Source: an uncultured Oscillibacter sp.
GTDB taxonomy: Bacteria; Bacillota; Clostridia; Oscillospirales; Oscillospiraceae
Assembly (NCBI GenBank): GCA_910578935.1
Contig: CAJTSM010000014.1
Coordinates: 1 to 64,000 of the forward strand
Length of the DNA stretch: 64,000 nucleotides
Reading direction: 5' to 3'
The notes beneath the pieces are model-generated. The model was given only the letters and a program-made list of their open reading frames with translations, was not told the origin of the DNA and made no database searches. A program made the position numbers and the translations under genes. Below are positions 32,745 to 41,054 of the stretch, piece after piece. Position 1 is the stretch's first letter; each line of letters opens with the position of its first letter.

Positions 32745-32954
32745 TCACTGGATGCCCAGCACCTTGTAATCCTGGTCCTCCACAGCCTTTTTCAGGGCTT
32801 CATCCGCAAGCTGTGCGGAGAGGGTGACAACTGCCGTGCCGCTCTCGTGGCTGACATTGGCGGCGCTGACTTCCGGCAGGGCCTCCAGGGCTTTTTTCAC
32901 CCGGGCTTCGCAGTGGCCGCACATCATGCCTTCAATTTTCATTGTTTTCTCCAT
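32745..32954 (-). CDS. copZ: Copper chaperone CopZ from an internal start in copA
   Basis: 69 aa in the copA frame from ATG 32954, with a full AGGAGGTA (revcomp of 32961-32968) at ideal spacing. The product (MEKTMKIEGMMCGHCEARV, then KALEALPEVSAANV) is a complete HMA fold of normal CopZ length with the MxCxxC copper site. Whether it is made only as a copA tail, only free, or as both cannot be told from sequence; the strong site argues for free protein. Confidence 0.65.
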   Translation of the reverse strand: MEKTMKIEGMMCGHCEARVKKALEALPEVSAANVSHESGTAVVTLSAQLADEALKKAVEDQDYKVLGIQ

Positions 32955-35267
32955 GGTTGTTACCTCCTCAGAATGTTTGGAATGTTTGGATTTCAGTGGC
33001 TTATCTTTTTTCGCGTCCCGCAGATTGAACAGGTTCAGCCGCAGGGCGTTGGAAACTACGCAGAAGCTGGAGAGGCTCATGGCCGCCGCGCCGAACATGG
33101 GGTTCAGCGTCAGGCCCAGGGGGATGAACAGCCCCGCCGCCAGGGGGATGCCGATGGTGTTGTAGAAGAAAGCCCAGAACAAGTTCTCATGGATGTTCCG
33201 CAGGGTGGCGCGGCTGAGCCGGATGGCGGCGGGTACATCGGAGAGGCGGCTTTTCATCAGCACCACATCCGCCGCATCGATGGCCACGTCCGCTCCCGCG
33301 CCAATGGCAATCCCTGTATCCGCCCGGGTCAGGGCGGGGGCGTCGTTAATGCCGTCCCCCACCATGGCGACCCGGCCCTGTTCTTTAAGCCGCCGGATCA
33401 CGTTCTCCTTTCCGTCGGGCAGAACCCCCGCAATGACCTCATCCACCCCGGCCTGCTTTCCGATGGCCTGGGCGGTTCGCTGGTTGTCGCCAGTGAGCAT
33501 AACCACTCGAATTCCCATGTTTTGAAGTTCTTTCACAGCCTGGGGACTGTCCTCCTTGATGACGTCCGCCACAGCGGCGACGCCCAGCAGTTTCCCGTCC
33601 CGGCTGAAAAACAGGGGGGTCTTGCCCTGACCGGCCAAGACTTCAGCCTTGGCCTGGAAGTCCTGGGGGACAGCGGCTTGGGTGCGGATAAAACTGAGAT
33701 TTCCGCCGCTGAGGGCCTCACCGTCCAGGCGGGCGGTGAGGCCATTCCCCGGCAGAGCCTGGAAGTCCGTGACCTCTTCCGCCGGAATGCCTTCCTCCTC
33801 CGCCCTTTGGAGGATGGCCTTTGCCAGAGGATGCTCGCTCCTCTGCTCCAGAGCCCGGGCCAGGCGAAGCAGCTCCGTTTCCGTGAGTTCTCCGTTCGGG
33901 AGAAGGTCCGTCACCTTGGGTTCTCCTTGCGTGATGGTGCCCGTCTTGTCCAGGGCCACAATCTCCGTCCGGCCCGCGGCCTCCAGGGAGGCGGCGGTTT
34001 TGAAGAGGATGCCGTTTTTGGCTCCCATGCCGTTGCCCACCATAATGGCCACCGGGGTGGCCAGTCCCAAGGCGCAGGGACAGGAGATGACCAGCACGGA
34101 GATGCCCCGGGCCAGGGCGAAGCCCACGGTTTGCCCCAGGAGCAGCCAGACGGCCGTCGTAATTAAGGCGATGGCGATTACCGCCGGGACGAAGACGCCG
34201 GACACCCTGTCGGCGATTTTGGCGATGGGGGCTTTTGTAGCCGCCGCGTCGCTGACCATCTGAATGATCTGGGAGAGGGTGGTGTCCTCCCCCACCCGGG
34301 TGGCCCGGCACTTGAGGAAGCCGGATTGGTTCACCGTGGCGGCGGACACGCCGTCTCCAGGGGCTTTATCCACAGGGATGCTCTCTCCGGTGAGGGCAGA
34401 CTCATTTACGGCGCTGGTCCCCTCCACCACGATCCCGTCCACCGGGATGTTCTCCCCGGGCCGGACCAGGAAGACGTCGTCCTTCTGTACCTGCTCGATG
34501 GGAACGGTGACCTCCCGGCCTTCCCGCTCCAGTACGGCGGTCTTAGGGGCCAGTTTCATGAGACTTTTCAGCGCGTCGGTGGTCCGGCCCTTGGACCGGG
34601 CTTCCAGCATCTTGCCCACGGTAATGAGGGTCAGGATCATGGCGGCGGACTCGAAGTAGAACTCCATCATGTAGTCCATTACCGCCCCCATGTCCCCCCG
34701 CACCTGAGCGTCCGTCATGGCAAAGAGGGCGTAGGTACTGTAAATGAAGGCGGCGGAGGCCCCCAGGGCCACTAGGGTGTCCATGTTTGGGGCCCGGTGC
34801 CAGAGGCTCTTGAAGCCGCTGATGAAGAATTTTTGGTTGATGACCATGACGGCCGCCGTCAGAAGGAGCTGAATCAGGCCCATGGCAATGTGGTTTCCGT
34901 GGAGAAAATGGGGGACGGGCCAAGACCACATCATGTGGCCCATGGAGAAGTACATGAGCACCGCCAGGAAGATCAGGGAGGACCATAGCCGCTTTTTCAG
35001 AAGCGGAGTTTCATGGTCCGCCAGGGCCTCCTCCGGGCCGGCGGCAGCGGAAGCGACGGCCCTTTCCGCTCCCTTTTTGGACGCGCCGTAACCCGCGCTC
35101 TCCACGGCGGCGATGATCTCCGCCGCCGGGGCGCTGCCCTCCACGCCCATGGAGTTAGTCAAGAGGCTTACGGAGCAGGAGGTGACTCCCGGCACCTTGC
35201 CCACGGCCTTTTCCACCCGGGCGGAGCAGGCGGCGCAGCTCATGCCGGTGACGTTGTATTGTTCCAT
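32745..35267 (-). CDS. copA: Copper-exporting P1B-type ATPase with C-terminal HMA domain
   Basis: 840 aa. N-terminal heavy-metal domain (GMSCAACSARV), TGES actuator loop, CPC metal motif (SCPCALGLATP), phosphorylation site DKTGT and HP motif (SEHPLAKA) mark a Cu(I) pump. Unusually, after the last TM helices a charged linker (KSKHSKHSEEVTT) joins a second HMA domain (GMMCGHCEARV) in the same frame. That linker encodes AGGAGGT directly ahead of an ATG, so a free chaperone may also be made. The gene follows csoR by 14 nt and is copper-induced by inference. Confidence 0.95.
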   Translation of the reverse strand: MEQYNVTGMSCAACSARVEKAVGKVPGVTSCSVSLLTNSMGVEGSAPAAEIIAAVESAGYGASKKGAERAVASAAAGPEEALADHETPLLKKRLWSSLIFLAVLMYFSMGHMMWSWPVPHFLHGNHIAMGLIQLLLTAAVMVINQKFFISGFKSLWHRAPNMDTLVALGASAAFIYSTYALFAMTDAQVRGDMGAVMDYMMEFYFESAAMILTLITVGKMLEARSKGRTTDALKSLMKLAPKTAVLEREGREVTVPIEQVQKDDVFLVRPGENIPVDGIVVEGTSAVNESALTGESIPVDKAPGDGVSAATVNQSGFLKCRATRVGEDTTLSQIIQMVSDAAATKAPIAKIADRVSGVFVPAVIAIALITTAVWLLLGQTVGFALARGISVLVISCPCALGLATPVAIMVGNGMGAKNGILFKTAASLEAAGRTEIVALDKTGTITQGEPKVTDLLPNGELTETELLRLARALEQRSEHPLAKAILQRAEEEGIPAEEVTDFQALPGNGLTARLDGEALSGGNLSFIRTQAAVPQDFQAKAEVLAGQGKTPLFFSRDGKLLGVAAVADVIKEDSPQAVKELQNMGIRVVMLTGDNQRTAQAIGKQAGVDEVIAGVLPDGKENVIRRLKEQGRVAMVGDGINDAPALTRADTGIAIGAGADVAIDAADVVLMKSRLSDVPAAIRLSRATLRNIHENLFWAFFYNTIGIPLAAGLFIPLGLTLNPMFGAAAMSLSSFCVVSNALRLNLFNLRDAKKDKPLKSKHSKHSEEVTTMEKTMKIEGMMCGHCEARVKKALEALPEVSAANVSHESGTAVVTLSAQLADEALKKAVEDQDYKVLGIQ

Positions 35268-35280
35268 AAGGGGACCTCCT

Positions 35281-35577
35281 TTATTTCATCAGCTTTTGGA
35301 GGGTGCACAGCAGCTCCTCCACCGTCTCGTCCTTTCCCTCCCGGATGTCCCGGGTGACGCAGGTGCGGATGTGCTCGCTGAGCAGCTCCTTGGCAAAAGC
35401 GTTCAGCGCCGCATTGGCGGCGGCCACCTGGGCCAGGATGTCAGGACAGTAGGCGCTGCGTTCCACCATGCCCCGGATGCCCCGGATTTGGCCCTCCACC
35501 CGGTTCAGGCGGTGGATGAGCCGCTTGACCTCTTCTTCGGAGCGCTCTTTGGTTTTGCGGCAGTCACAGGTTTCCAT
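35281..35577 (-). CDS. csoR: Copper-sensing repressor CsoR
   Basis: 98 aa from ATG 35577, chosen by AGGAGGC 8 nt upstream; a longer frame runs through the promoter and is rejected. CsoR/FrmR fold with the copper ligands of the C-H-C set (Cys in SAYCPDIL, HIRTC). Apo-CsoR represses and Cu(I) releases it. It is first in the csoR-copA operon, and its operators are seen just upstream. Confidence 0.93.
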   Translation of the reverse strand: METCDCRKTKERSEEEVKRLIHRLNRVEGQIRGIRGMVERSAYCPDILAQVAAANAALNAFAKELLSEHIRTCVTRDIREGKDETVEELLCTLQKLMK

Positions 35578-35598
35578 GGCGGACGCCTCCTTTGCAAA

Positions 35599-35649
35599 GA
35601 TACCCCTGAGGGGTATTTTAAATATATACCCCCTATGGGTATCTGTCAA
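35599..35649 (-). promoter_or_regulatory. csoR-copA promoter with two CsoR operators
   Basis: Minus strand -35 TTGACA (35644-35649), 17-nt spacer, -10 TATATT (35621-35626). The spacer itself (35627-35643, plus strand TACCCCCTATGGGTATC) is a CsoR-type site. A second site, GATACCCCTGAGGGGTAT (35599-35616), lies just after the -10. Confidence 0.88.
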
Positions 35650-35674
35650 GTCCTAATTTTAACAAAAGACAAAA

Positions 35675-35712
35675 AACCCGGCACAGGGATCTTTCCCCCA
35701 AGCCGGGCTTTT
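35675..35712. terminator. Terminator between csoR region and acyltransferase gene
   Basis: Stem AACCCGGC / GCCGGGCTT with a loop of about 19 nt, T-runs on both strands; on the minus strand it ends the hexapeptide-protein gene. Confidence 0.7.
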
Positions 35713-35725
35713 ATAGGAATCTGCT

Positions 35726-36388
35726 TCAGTCACGCTGAACAATATTCCCGGGTCCCTTGAAAATACTGTCCGGCGGGACGGTTCCCCGGACGGAGGACAG
35801 GGGATAGACGCTGGCGTTCCGCCCCAGGATGGAACCGGGGTTCAGCACGCTGTTGCAGCCCACTTCCACGTGGTCCCCCAGAATCGCGCCGAATTTCTTC
35901 CGTCCTGTCTCCAGCCGTTCCCTGCCGTTCCGCACCGCCACCAGGGTCTTGTCGGACTTGACGTTGGAGGTGATGGAACCGGCGCCCATGTGGCTCTTGA
36001 AGCCCAGGATCGAGTCCCCTACATAATTGTAGTGCGGGGTCTGAACGCTGTCAAAGAGGATGACGTTTTTCAGTTCCACAGAATTGCCCACCACACAGCC
36101 CGCGCCCACCAGGGCGGAGCCCCGGATGAAGGCGCAGTGCCGGACTTCCGTTTCCGGGCCAATGATGCAGGGCGCGCCCAGAAAGGCCGTGGGGGCCAGG
36201 CCGGCGGTTTTATGGACCCAAACGCCGGGGGAGCGCTCCTCATATTCCGCCGGGTCCAGGGCGGAGCCGAGTTGTAAAATCAGGTCCTTAATGCCGTCCA
36301 GAGCTTCCCAAGGGTATTGGAATCCGGCGAGGTAATCTCCCGCCAGGGTGTGGGACAGGTCCAGCAGGGCCGTAGTGGTCAGATTCAT
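35726..36388 (-). CDS. Left-handed beta-helix acyltransferase/nucleotidyltransferase-like protein
   Basis: 220 aa from ATG 36388 after AGGAGGCG. The C-terminal two thirds are hexapeptide repeats (APCIIG, VRHCAFIRGSALVGAGCVVG) with the GlmU-like segment HYNYVGDSILGFKSHMGAGS. This resembles the acetyltransferase half of GlmU without the uridylyltransferase half. It may acetylate a sugar phosphate or be a sugar-nucleotide family member; the exact reaction is open. Confidence 0.75.
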   Translation of the reverse strand: MNLTTTALLDLSHTLAGDYLAGFQYPWEALDGIKDLILQLGSALDPAEYEERSPGVWVHKTAGLAPTAFLGAPCIIGPETEVRHCAFIRGSALVGAGCVVGNSVELKNVILFDSVQTPHYNYVGDSILGFKSHMGAGSITSNVKSDKTLVAVRNGRERLETGRKKFGAILGDHVEVGCNSVLNPGSILGRNASVYPLSSVRGTVPPDSIFKGPGNIVQRD

Positions 36389-36467
36389 AACGCGCCTCCT
36401 GTTTTCGCCGCGAAAGAGCGGCGGTCTGGCATCATTATATACCAGTTTTCCAGGACTTGCAAGGGGG

Positions 36468-37274
36468 TCAGACTTCCGGCAGTTCCTCCAGGGAGGCAAA
36501 CTGATAACCCAGATTCTCCCACTTGGTGAGAAGCTCGTCCAGAATGTCCGCGTTGGTTTTGGATGTGGAATGGAGAAGAACAATCGCGCCGTCGTGAATG
36601 CGGGGGAGGAGCTTGGCATAGGCCTGCTCCGCCGTGGGCTGGTTATCCACGTACCAGTCCACATAGGCCAGGCTCCAGAATACCGTCTTATAGCCCAGGG
36701 CCTGAGCTTGTTTCAGGTTTTCCCGGCTGTACTTCCCTTGAGGCGGGCGGTAGAAATGAGGAAGTTCCTGTCCGGTGGTTTCTTTATAGAGTTCCGCCAG
36801 GCTGTCCAGTTCCTTCTGGAAGGCCGCTTGGTCTGAAATAGCGGACATATCCGGGTGGTGGAAGGTGTGGTTGCCCACGATATGCCCTTCATCCGCCATG
36901 CGGCGGATGAGATCGGGGGCGGTTTCAATCATATTGCCCACCACGAAAAAGGCCGCCGGGGCGTTGTGCTTTTTCAGGGCGTCTAAGATTTGTTCCGTAT
37001 AGCCGTTTTCATAGCCGCAGTCGAAGGTCAGGTAAATCACCTTCCGGGATGTGTCTCCCAGAAACCAGGCGTCGTACTGGGCCAGGTCCTCCGCGCTGGC
37101 GTTGCCCACGGGGGACTGACCCTCATTGGGAAAAGAGAGTCCCCAGTTGTCGGCGGAGGCGGGGATCACCGCCGGGGCGGCCGCGGGGAGGGATTTCCCC
37201 TGGAGATAGAGCATCCCTGCCAGAAAGAGAAGGGGAAGCATGAGGAGAACGAAGTTTCGCATACGCTGAAGCAT
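36468..37274 (-). CDS. pdaA: Polysaccharide deacetylase, PdaA-like
   Basis: 268 aa from ATG 37274 after AGGAGGTG. TM/signal at 7-23, then a short segment (WGLSFPNEGQSPVGNAS) typical of PdaA, then the NodB domain: TFDCGYENGYT, NHTFHHPD (metal His pair) and RPPQGKYS. PdaA deacetylates MurNAc to make the delta-lactam of spore cortex, needed for germination hydrolases such as CwlJ; other family members modify vegetative wall. The spore link is inference but fits the gerQ-cwlJ pair at 56 kb. Confidence 0.85.
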   Translation of the reverse strand: MLQRMRNFVLLMLPLLFLAGMLYLQGKSLPAAAPAVIPASADNWGLSFPNEGQSPVGNASAEDLAQYDAWFLGDTSRKVIYLTFDCGYENGYTEQILDALKKHNAPAAFFVVGNMIETAPDLIRRMADEGHIVGNHTFHHPDMSAISDQAAFQKELDSLAELYKETTGQELPHFYRPPQGKYSRENLKQAQALGYKTVFWSLAYVDWYVDNQPTAEQAYAKLLPRIHDGAIVLLHSTSKTNADILDELLTKWENLGYQFASLEELPEV

Positions 37275-37458
37275 AGGCACCTCCTGTTTTTTCCGAATTT
37301 TAAATTCGGAAAAAATACATTTGATTTGAGCCGCTTTGCTCGCCGCCGCAGGGCGGCGGCAACCGCAAAGCATGGCTGTAATTCGTTCCGCCCTTTGGTT
37401 CGGAAGGAATCATGATGTTGTCACAGTTCAGCATATCCGGCGGCGGACGGATTATCGG

Positions 37459-37487
37459 TTGAAAAAATTGACGGAAGATGTTATATT
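37459..37487 (+). promoter_or_regulatory. Promoter of the nuclease-exonuclease pair
   Basis: -35 TTGAAA (37459-37464), 17-nt spacer, -10 TATATT (37482-37487), 38 nt before the start. Confidence 0.7.
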
Positions 37488-37524
37488 TGGAGTGTCGAAA
37501 TTTTGCGGTTCAAGGAGGATGGGT

Positions 37525-38238
37525 ATGGCGAAGCGGAGAGGCAAAACAACGCGGCAGCTGACGGCAAAGCAGCTGGCGGCGCTGCTGGTCCTGTGTGCGG
37601 TTACGGCGGCGGTTCAGTGGTATCTGCGGCCGGAACCGGTGTCCCTGGAGGACATCCCGGAGTGGAGCGGCGCGGCCTACGTGGAGCTGGAGGACAACCA
37701 GCCGGGCTTCACCAAAGAGGAGATGACCTTGGAAGTTTTTGAGGACTACAGCGAGTTGGACGGCCTGGGCCGCTGCGGCGTGGCCTACGCCAATATCTGT
37801 CCGGAGCTGATGCCCACGGAAGAGCGGGGAGACATTGGAAATGTAAAACCCACAGGCTGGGTTTCCGCCAAATACGACTGCGTAGACGGGAAATATCTCT
37901 ATAACCGCTGCCATCTGATCGGCTTTCAGCTGGCGGGGGAAAATGCCAACGAGAAGAATCTGATCACTGGCACCCGGTATTTAAACGTTACTGGAATGCT
38001 GCCTTTTGAAAACGACGTGGCGGATTATGTGCAGCGGACGGACAATCACGTCCTCTACCGGGTGACGCCGGTATTCGTAGGGACGGAACTGGTGGCCCGG
38101 GGTGTCCAGATGGAAGCTTATTCCGTGGAAGACGCGGGAGACGGCGTGTGCTTCAATATTTTTGCCTATAATGTTCAGCCCGGCGTGGTGATTGACTACG
38201 CTACCGGAGAGAGCCGGCTGGAGGAGGGCGCGGCATGA
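37525..38238 (+). CDS. Secreted/anchored DNA/RNA non-specific endonuclease
   Basis: 237 aa from ATG 37525 (6 nt after GGAGG; ATG 37519 is too close). One TM at about 15-33, then an Endonuclease_NS_2/EndA-like domain with the motif YNRCHLIGFQLAGENANEKN in the active-site region and LITGTRYLNVTGM. This is the type used for DNA degradation outside the cell or in competence. It overlaps the exonuclease gene by 4 nt. Confidence 0.85.
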   Translation: MAKRRGKTTRQLTAKQLAALLVLCAVTAAVQWYLRPEPVSLEDIPEWSGAAYVELEDNQPGFTKEEMTLEVFEDYSELDGLGRCGVAYANICPELMPTEERGDIGNVKPTGWVSAKYDCVDGKYLYNRCHLIGFQLAGENANEKNLITGTRYLNVTGMLPFENDVADYVQRTDNHVLYRVTPVFVGTELVARGVQMEAYSVEDAGDGVCFNIFAYNVQPGVVIDYATGESRLEEGAA

Positions 38239-38909
38239 GGCTGTGGGAATCTTTTGACCGGATCGTGGTGTTTGACACGGAAACCACTGGTGTTGCGTAC
38301 AGCCGGGACCGTATTATCGAAATCGGCGCGGTGTCTTTGGAGAATGGGACGGAAACCGGGAGCATGGATCTCTTGATCCGCCTGCCGGAGGGGAGGCGGC
38401 TGGACCCTTTCATCATAAATTTGACCGGCATCACTGAGGAGCGCCTGAAGACTGAGGGCGTGGGGGACCAGGAGGCTGCCCGGGCCTTTGCGGCTTTGCT
38501 GGAAGGGGCGGAGCGGCCTTTGATCGCGGCCTACAACGCCCAGTTTGATTTGAACTTTCTGTTTTATCTGCTTCAGCCCCAGGGGCTGGCTGGGGTATTG
38601 AAAACTCCCCGGTTCCTGGATGCGCTGACGGTGTATCGGGACCGGCGGGATTACCCGCACAAACTGGAACACGCCATCGCCGCTTATCGTTTGGAAGACC
38701 GGGCAGTGAACAGCCACCGGGCGATTGACGACGCCCGGGCGGCGGCGCTGCTGCTGGAAGCTATGGCGGAAGAACGAGATGATCTGGAGCGATACATCGA
38801 TCTTTTCGGCGTGCATCCTAAGTATGGGGTGTCGGGACGGAAGATTTCCTCTGTCACCTACCGGGCCCAGCCTTATGAGCGGCGAAGGCCGCTGTATGAA
38901 CTGCCATAA
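38235..38909 (+). CDS. DEDDh 3'-5' exonuclease (DnaQ/PolC-like)
   Basis: 224 aa. Exo I FDTETTG, Exo II NAQFDLNF, Exo III HRAIDDA are all present, so it should be active. Similar stand-alone exonucleases serve repair or nucleotide turnover. It starts inside the nuclease gene (ATGA overlap), which suggests linked expression of a secreted nuclease and an exonuclease. Confidence 0.9.
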   Translation: MRLWESFDRIVVFDTETTGVAYSRDRIIEIGAVSLENGTETGSMDLLIRLPEGRRLDPFIINLTGITEERLKTEGVGDQEAARAFAALLEGAERPLIAAYNAQFDLNFLFYLLQPQGLAGVLKTPRFLDALTVYRDRRDYPHKLEHAIAAYRLEDRAVNSHRAIDDARAAALLLEAMAEERDDLERYIDLFGVHPKYGVSGRKISSVTYRAQPYERRRPLYELP

Positions 38910-38910
38910 T

Positions 38911-38943
38911 AAAGCGCCCGGCGGCAGCCGGGCGCTTTTTCTT
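38911..38943. terminator. Terminator between convergent genes
   Basis: Stem AAAGCGCCCGGC / GCCGGGCGCTTT (4-nt loop) then TTCTTT; placed just past the stop of the pyruvate-kinase-like gene on the other strand. Confidence 0.88.
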
Positions 38944-38948
38944 TGAGG

Positions 38949-39938
38949 TTATCGGGACCGCAAGTATGCTTCCGCCTCTCGGACTGTGTTGACCAGATAC
39001 CCCATGGCCTCTACCGGATAGTTCCCCACGGCGGTTTCCCCAGTGACCATGACGGAGGCCGCGCCGTCCAGCACGGCGTTGAAGATGTCGCTGACCTCCG
39101 CCCGGGTGGGGACGGGATTCTGTTCCATGGAGGCCAGCATCTGGGTTACCACCATAAAAGGCCGTCCTGCCTCCCGGCAGGCAGCGGCGATGCGCTTTTG
39201 CAGGGCGGGGATCTTCCAGAGGGGACCGGAATTTCCCAGGTCCCCCCGGGCGATGACGATTTCATCGGCGGCGGGAATCAGCTCGGAGAGCTTTTCCACA
39301 CCCTCCAGGTTTTCGATCTTGGCGAAGAGCCGGATATTCTGCCCGCCCGCGGCGTCCAGGGCTTCCCGGACGGCCTCCAGGTCCTCCCGGCCCCGGACGA
39401 AGGGCTGCATGACCCCGGTAACGCCGTAGTCCCGGGCCAGGCAGAGGTTCTCCCGGTCGCTGTCCGTCATGGCGGGGAGGCGGATATTCACGCCGGGGAA
39501 TGCCGCGCTCTTCCGGCTTTGGAGAAGGCCGCCCCGCTCTACCTGGGCCAAGGCTCCGTCCGGCAGGATTTTAAGGACCCGGAGAAGAAGCTTTCCGTCA
39601 TCCAGCAGCACCTCCTGTCCGGGGAGCAGGTGGGGCAGGACGGCGGCGGGCAGGGGGATATCCGGTCCCAGGCGCACGAAATCCCCATTCCCCAGAGCAA
39701 GAGGCGCCGGGAGAGCGCCCACCCGGAGTTCCGGGCCCTGCATGTCGATTAAAAGCCGCGGCGCGGCGCCGCATTGCCGGGCGGCGTCCCGGAGGCGCTC
39801 AATCTGCTCCGCCGCACCGGGGAGTCCCACGTGGGAGAGGTTCAGCCGGATGCCGGTCATACCGGACGCAAGGAGCCGGGCCAGGGTTTTGGAATCGGAA
39901 CAGGCAGGTCCCAGAGTGCCGTAAATTTGAACCGTCAG
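38949..39938 (-). CDS. Pyruvate kinase-like protein lacking the C domain, probable CTG start
   Basis: 329 aa if started at CTG 39938. No ATG, GTG or TTG exists between the in-frame stop at 39951-39953 and ATG 39860, while GGGGAGG (revcomp of 39944-39950) sits 5 nt ahead of the CTG. The extra residues (TVQIYGTLGPACSD...) match the start of pyruvate kinase, so translation from 39860 would lose a beta-strand. Kinase motifs: NLSHV, MQGPELRVG, FAKIENLEGV, IARGDLG, TGETAVGNYPVEAM. The allosteric C domain (about 140 residues) is missing. Role uncertain; the partner MtnA-like gene is 12 nt upstream. Confidence 0.72.
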   Translation of the reverse strand: MTVQIYGTLGPACSDSKTLARLLASGMTGIRLNLSHVGLPGAAEQIERLRDAARQCGAAPRLLIDMQGPELRVGALPAPLALGNGDFVRLGPDIPLPAAVLPHLLPGQEVLLDDGKLLLRVLKILPDGALAQVERGGLLQSRKSAAFPGVNIRLPAMTDSDRENLCLARDYGVTGVMQPFVRGREDLEAVREALDAAGGQNIRLFAKIENLEGVEKLSELIPAADEIVIARGDLGNSGPLWKIPALQKRIAAACREAGRPFMVVTQMLASMEQNPVPTRAEVSDIFNAVLDGAASVMVTGETAVGNYPVEAMGYLVNTVREAEAYLRSR

Positions 39939-39950
39939 AACCGCCTCCCC

Positions 39951-41021
39951 TCAGCGGAAGAGGGCCGCCAGGCTCTCGGCATAGGGGGCGCGGCAGATGC
40001 CCTTCTCCGTGACGATGCCGGAGATGAGCGCATGATCCGTCACATCGAAGGAGGGGTTGTAGCATGCAACGCCCGGCAGGGCCATGGGCTTTTCGTACCA
40101 GAGGGTTTTGATCTCCTCCGGATCCCGTAGTTCGATGGGGATATGGTCCCCGTCGGGGCAGTTCAGGTCGATGGTGCTGGTGGGGCCCAGGACGTAAACG
40201 GGGATTCCGTAATGCTTTGCCAGGATGGCCACGCCGCTGGTGCCAATTTTGTTGGCGGTGTCGCCGTTGGCGGCAATCCGGTCGCAGCCCACGAAGCAGG
40301 CCTGGACCCAGCCGTTTTTCATCACCATGGAGGCCATATTGTCGCAGATCAGCGTCACATCCACCCCGGCCCGATGGAGCTCGTAGCTGGTGAGGCGTGC
40401 CCCCTGGAGGAGGGGGCGGGTTTCATCGGCGAAGACCCGGATATGCATTCCCCGCTCCGCGGCCAGCAGGAAGGGGCCTTGGGCGGTGCCGTAGCGGGAG
40501 GTGGCGAGGGGTCCGGCGTTGCAGTGGGTGAGGACGCCGTCGCCGTCTTTCAGGAGACTCAGTCCGTACTCGGAAATCGCCAGGCACTTGGCGATGTCGT
40601 CTTCGTGGATTTCCACCGCCTTTTGATACAACGCCTCCAGCAGGGCGGGGCGGGGGTCCCCCAGATGGGCCCCGGCGGTCTTTTCCATCTCCCTCAGAGC
40701 CCAGCTGAGGTTTACCGCCGTAGGGCGGGAGGCGTTCAGCTGGGAGGAATACGCCAGGAGACGGTTTTGGAAGGCGGCGGGGTCCGCTTCCTGGATGGAG
40801 CGGGCCAGGACGTAGAGGCAGTAGGCGGCGCAGATACCGATGGCGGGGGCGCCCCGGACCCGGAGTTTTTGGATGGCCTCCACCATTTCCTCCGCGGTTT
40901 GGAGGCGGATTTCCCGCTCCTCTTGGGGAAGAAGGCTCTGGTCGATGATATACAGGGCCTCTGCGGCTTTGTCAAAGCGGATGTTCTGCGCGTGCGTGAC
41001 GGATTTCAGGGAGTCGGTCAT
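39951..41021 (-). CDS. mtnA: S-methyl-5-thioribose-1-phosphate isomerase (MtnA/eIF2B-like)
   Basis: 356 aa, normal length. Motifs VRGAPAIG, catalytic Cys in THCNAGPLATSRYGTA and Asp in VGCDRIAANGDTANKIGT. MtnA isomerises methylthioribose-1-phosphate in the methionine salvage pathway. No mtnK, mtnB or mtnN is nearby, so it may serve a 5-deoxyribose or truncated salvage route. It ends 12 nt before the next start and shares its stop region with that gene's ribosome-binding site. Confidence 0.88.
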   Translation of the reverse strand: MTDSLKSVTHAQNIRFDKAAEALYIIDQSLLPQEEREIRLQTAEEMVEAIQKLRVRGAPAIGICAAYCLYVLARSIQEADPAAFQNRLLAYSSQLNASRPTAVNLSWALREMEKTAGAHLGDPRPALLEALYQKAVEIHEDDIAKCLAISEYGLSLLKDGDGVLTHCNAGPLATSRYGTAQGPFLLAAERGMHIRVFADETRPLLQGARLTSYELHRAGVDVTLICDNMASMVMKNGWVQACFVGCDRIAANGDTANKIGTSGVAILAKHYGIPVYVLGPTSTIDLNCPDGDHIPIELRDPEEIKTLWYEKPMALPGVACYNPSFDVTDHALISGIVTEKGICRAPYAESLAALFR

Positions 41022-41054
41022 TGAGGTTGCTCCTTTCTTCAGCAGAACGTTGAA

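Noticed and set aside
35578..35649. Longer CsoR start at 35649
   Set aside because: The extra codons would lie on the promoter and both operators; ATG 35577 has the RBS.
37336..37524. Longer start for the nuclease gene
   Set aside because: It would precede the promoter at 37459-37487 and has no RBS.
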